Below are positions 5,795 through 6,304 of a stretch of DNA of 6,304 nucleotides, one piece after another. Both the position numbers and the translations under genes were made by a program. The notes beneath the pieces are model-generated. The model saw only the letters and a program-made list of their open reading frames with translations. It was not told the origin of the DNA and made no database searches. Every line of letters starts with the position of its first letter. Position 1 is the stretch's first letter. The DNA comes from an uncultured Oscillospiraceae bacterium (GTDB lineage Bacteria > Bacillota > Clostridia > Oscillospirales > Oscillospiraceae): contig CAAETL010000060.1 in the NCBI GenBank assembly GCA_900758955.1, positions 1-6,304 on the forward strand, in the 5' to 3' direction.

Positions 5795-6304
5795 ATGGAT
5801 CAAAAGGTAATGGATCTGCTGAATCAGCAGGTGAATAAGGAATTTTATAGCGCATATCTGTATCTGGATATGGCGAATTACTACATCAGTATGGAACTGG
5901 ATGGCTTTGGAAACTGGTACACCATTCAGGCGCAGGAGGAGCGGGACCATGCCCTGCTATTCATGCAATACCTCCAGAACAATGGGGTAAGAGTCACGTT
6001 GGACGCGATTGCAAAGCCTGACAGAGCATTTCATACCCCGCTGGATCCCCTGGAGGTGGCAGCGGAGCATGAGAGATATGTGACCGCTCTGATTCACGCC
6101 ATCTATGATGCGGCATACGGCGTGAAAGACTTCCGCACCATGCAGTTCTTGGACTGGTTTGTGAAGGAACAGGGCGAAGAGGAAAAGAACGCGGACAGTA
6201 TGGTCAATAAGTTTAAGCTTTTTGGGGACGATCCCAAGAGCCTGTACCTGCTGAACCAGGAGCTGGCGGGCCGTGTCTACAGCGCCCCCACGCTGACACT
6301 GTAA
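5795..6304 (+). CDS. ftnA: Bacterial non-haem ferritin
   Basis: Ferritin forms a 24-subunit cytoplasmic shell that oxidises Fe(II) and stores it as a mineral core. The 169 residues are typical of the FtnA type and form the four-helix bundle with a short C-terminal helix. The ferroxidase-centre residues of E. coli FtnA (E17, E50, H53, E94, Q127, E130) are all present, each shifted by one: E16, E49, H52, E93, Q126 and E129. The centre therefore looks functional, and the Gln marks FtnA rather than bacterioferritin. No haem-binding Met in the bacterioferritin position was identified. AAGGAGGT at 5781-5788 with 6 nt spacing supports the start. The gene ends exactly at the window edge with TAA. It probably shares the rubrerythrin promoter, so removal of Fe(II) and removal of peroxide would be induced together, limiting Fenton chemistry. 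Confidence 0.95.
   Translation: MDQKVMDLLNQQVNKEFYSAYLYLDMANYYISMELDGFGNWYTIQAQEERDHALLFMQYLQNNGVRVTLDAIAKPDRAFHTPLDPLEVAAEHERYVTALIHAIYDAAYGVKDFRTMQFLDWFVKEQGEEEKNADSMVNKFKLFGDDPKSLYLLNQELAGRVYSAPTLTL

Overview
The window looks like chromosomal DNA from a moderately GC-rich, strictly anaerobic Bacillota, most plausibly Clostridia of the Oscillospiraceae type. The grounds are strong AAGGAGG ribosome binding sites before most genes, the comEC-holA gene order, an RNase M5-family protein, and a reverse-type rubrerythrin paired with a bacterial ferritin. This placement is an inference from gene content, not a phylogenetic result. All supported genes are on the + strand.

Left part (1-941): the last 116 codons of alanyl-tRNA synthetase. 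Next is a 47-codon ORF resembling only the C-terminal edge of a cupin, then a complete HINT1-like HIT protein. A strong, nearly symmetrical hairpin terminator closes this unit. Positions 941-1071 hold no gene, and I found no promoter there that I would defend.

Middle part (1072-5048): a tightly packed run of comEC (DNA uptake channel), holA (DNA polymerase III delta subunit) and a Toprim/DUF4093 RNase M5-family gene. The gaps are 58 nt and 1 nt and no terminator lies between the genes. This is probably one transcript that mixes DNA uptake, replication clamp loading and stable-RNA processing, a housekeeping arrangement.

Right part (5049-6304): an AT-rich intergenic region carries a clear sigma-A type promoter (TTTACT, 17 nt, TATAAT). 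A 21-bp near-perfect palindrome of the Fur/PerR type lies directly over the predicted transcription start. It drives reverse rubrerythrin and, 42 nt further on, ferritin. Together these form an oxidative-stress and iron-storage unit: rubrerythrin removes peroxide or oxygen, ferritin sequesters Fe(II), and a metal- or peroxide-sensing Fur-family repressor probably controls both.

No mobile element, CRISPR array, tRNA or rRNA was seen. I found no convincing undescribed system. The points most worth a second look are the Fur-family operator controlling the rubrerythrin-ferritin pair, the orphan cupin fragment, and the RNase M5-like protein coupled to holA.
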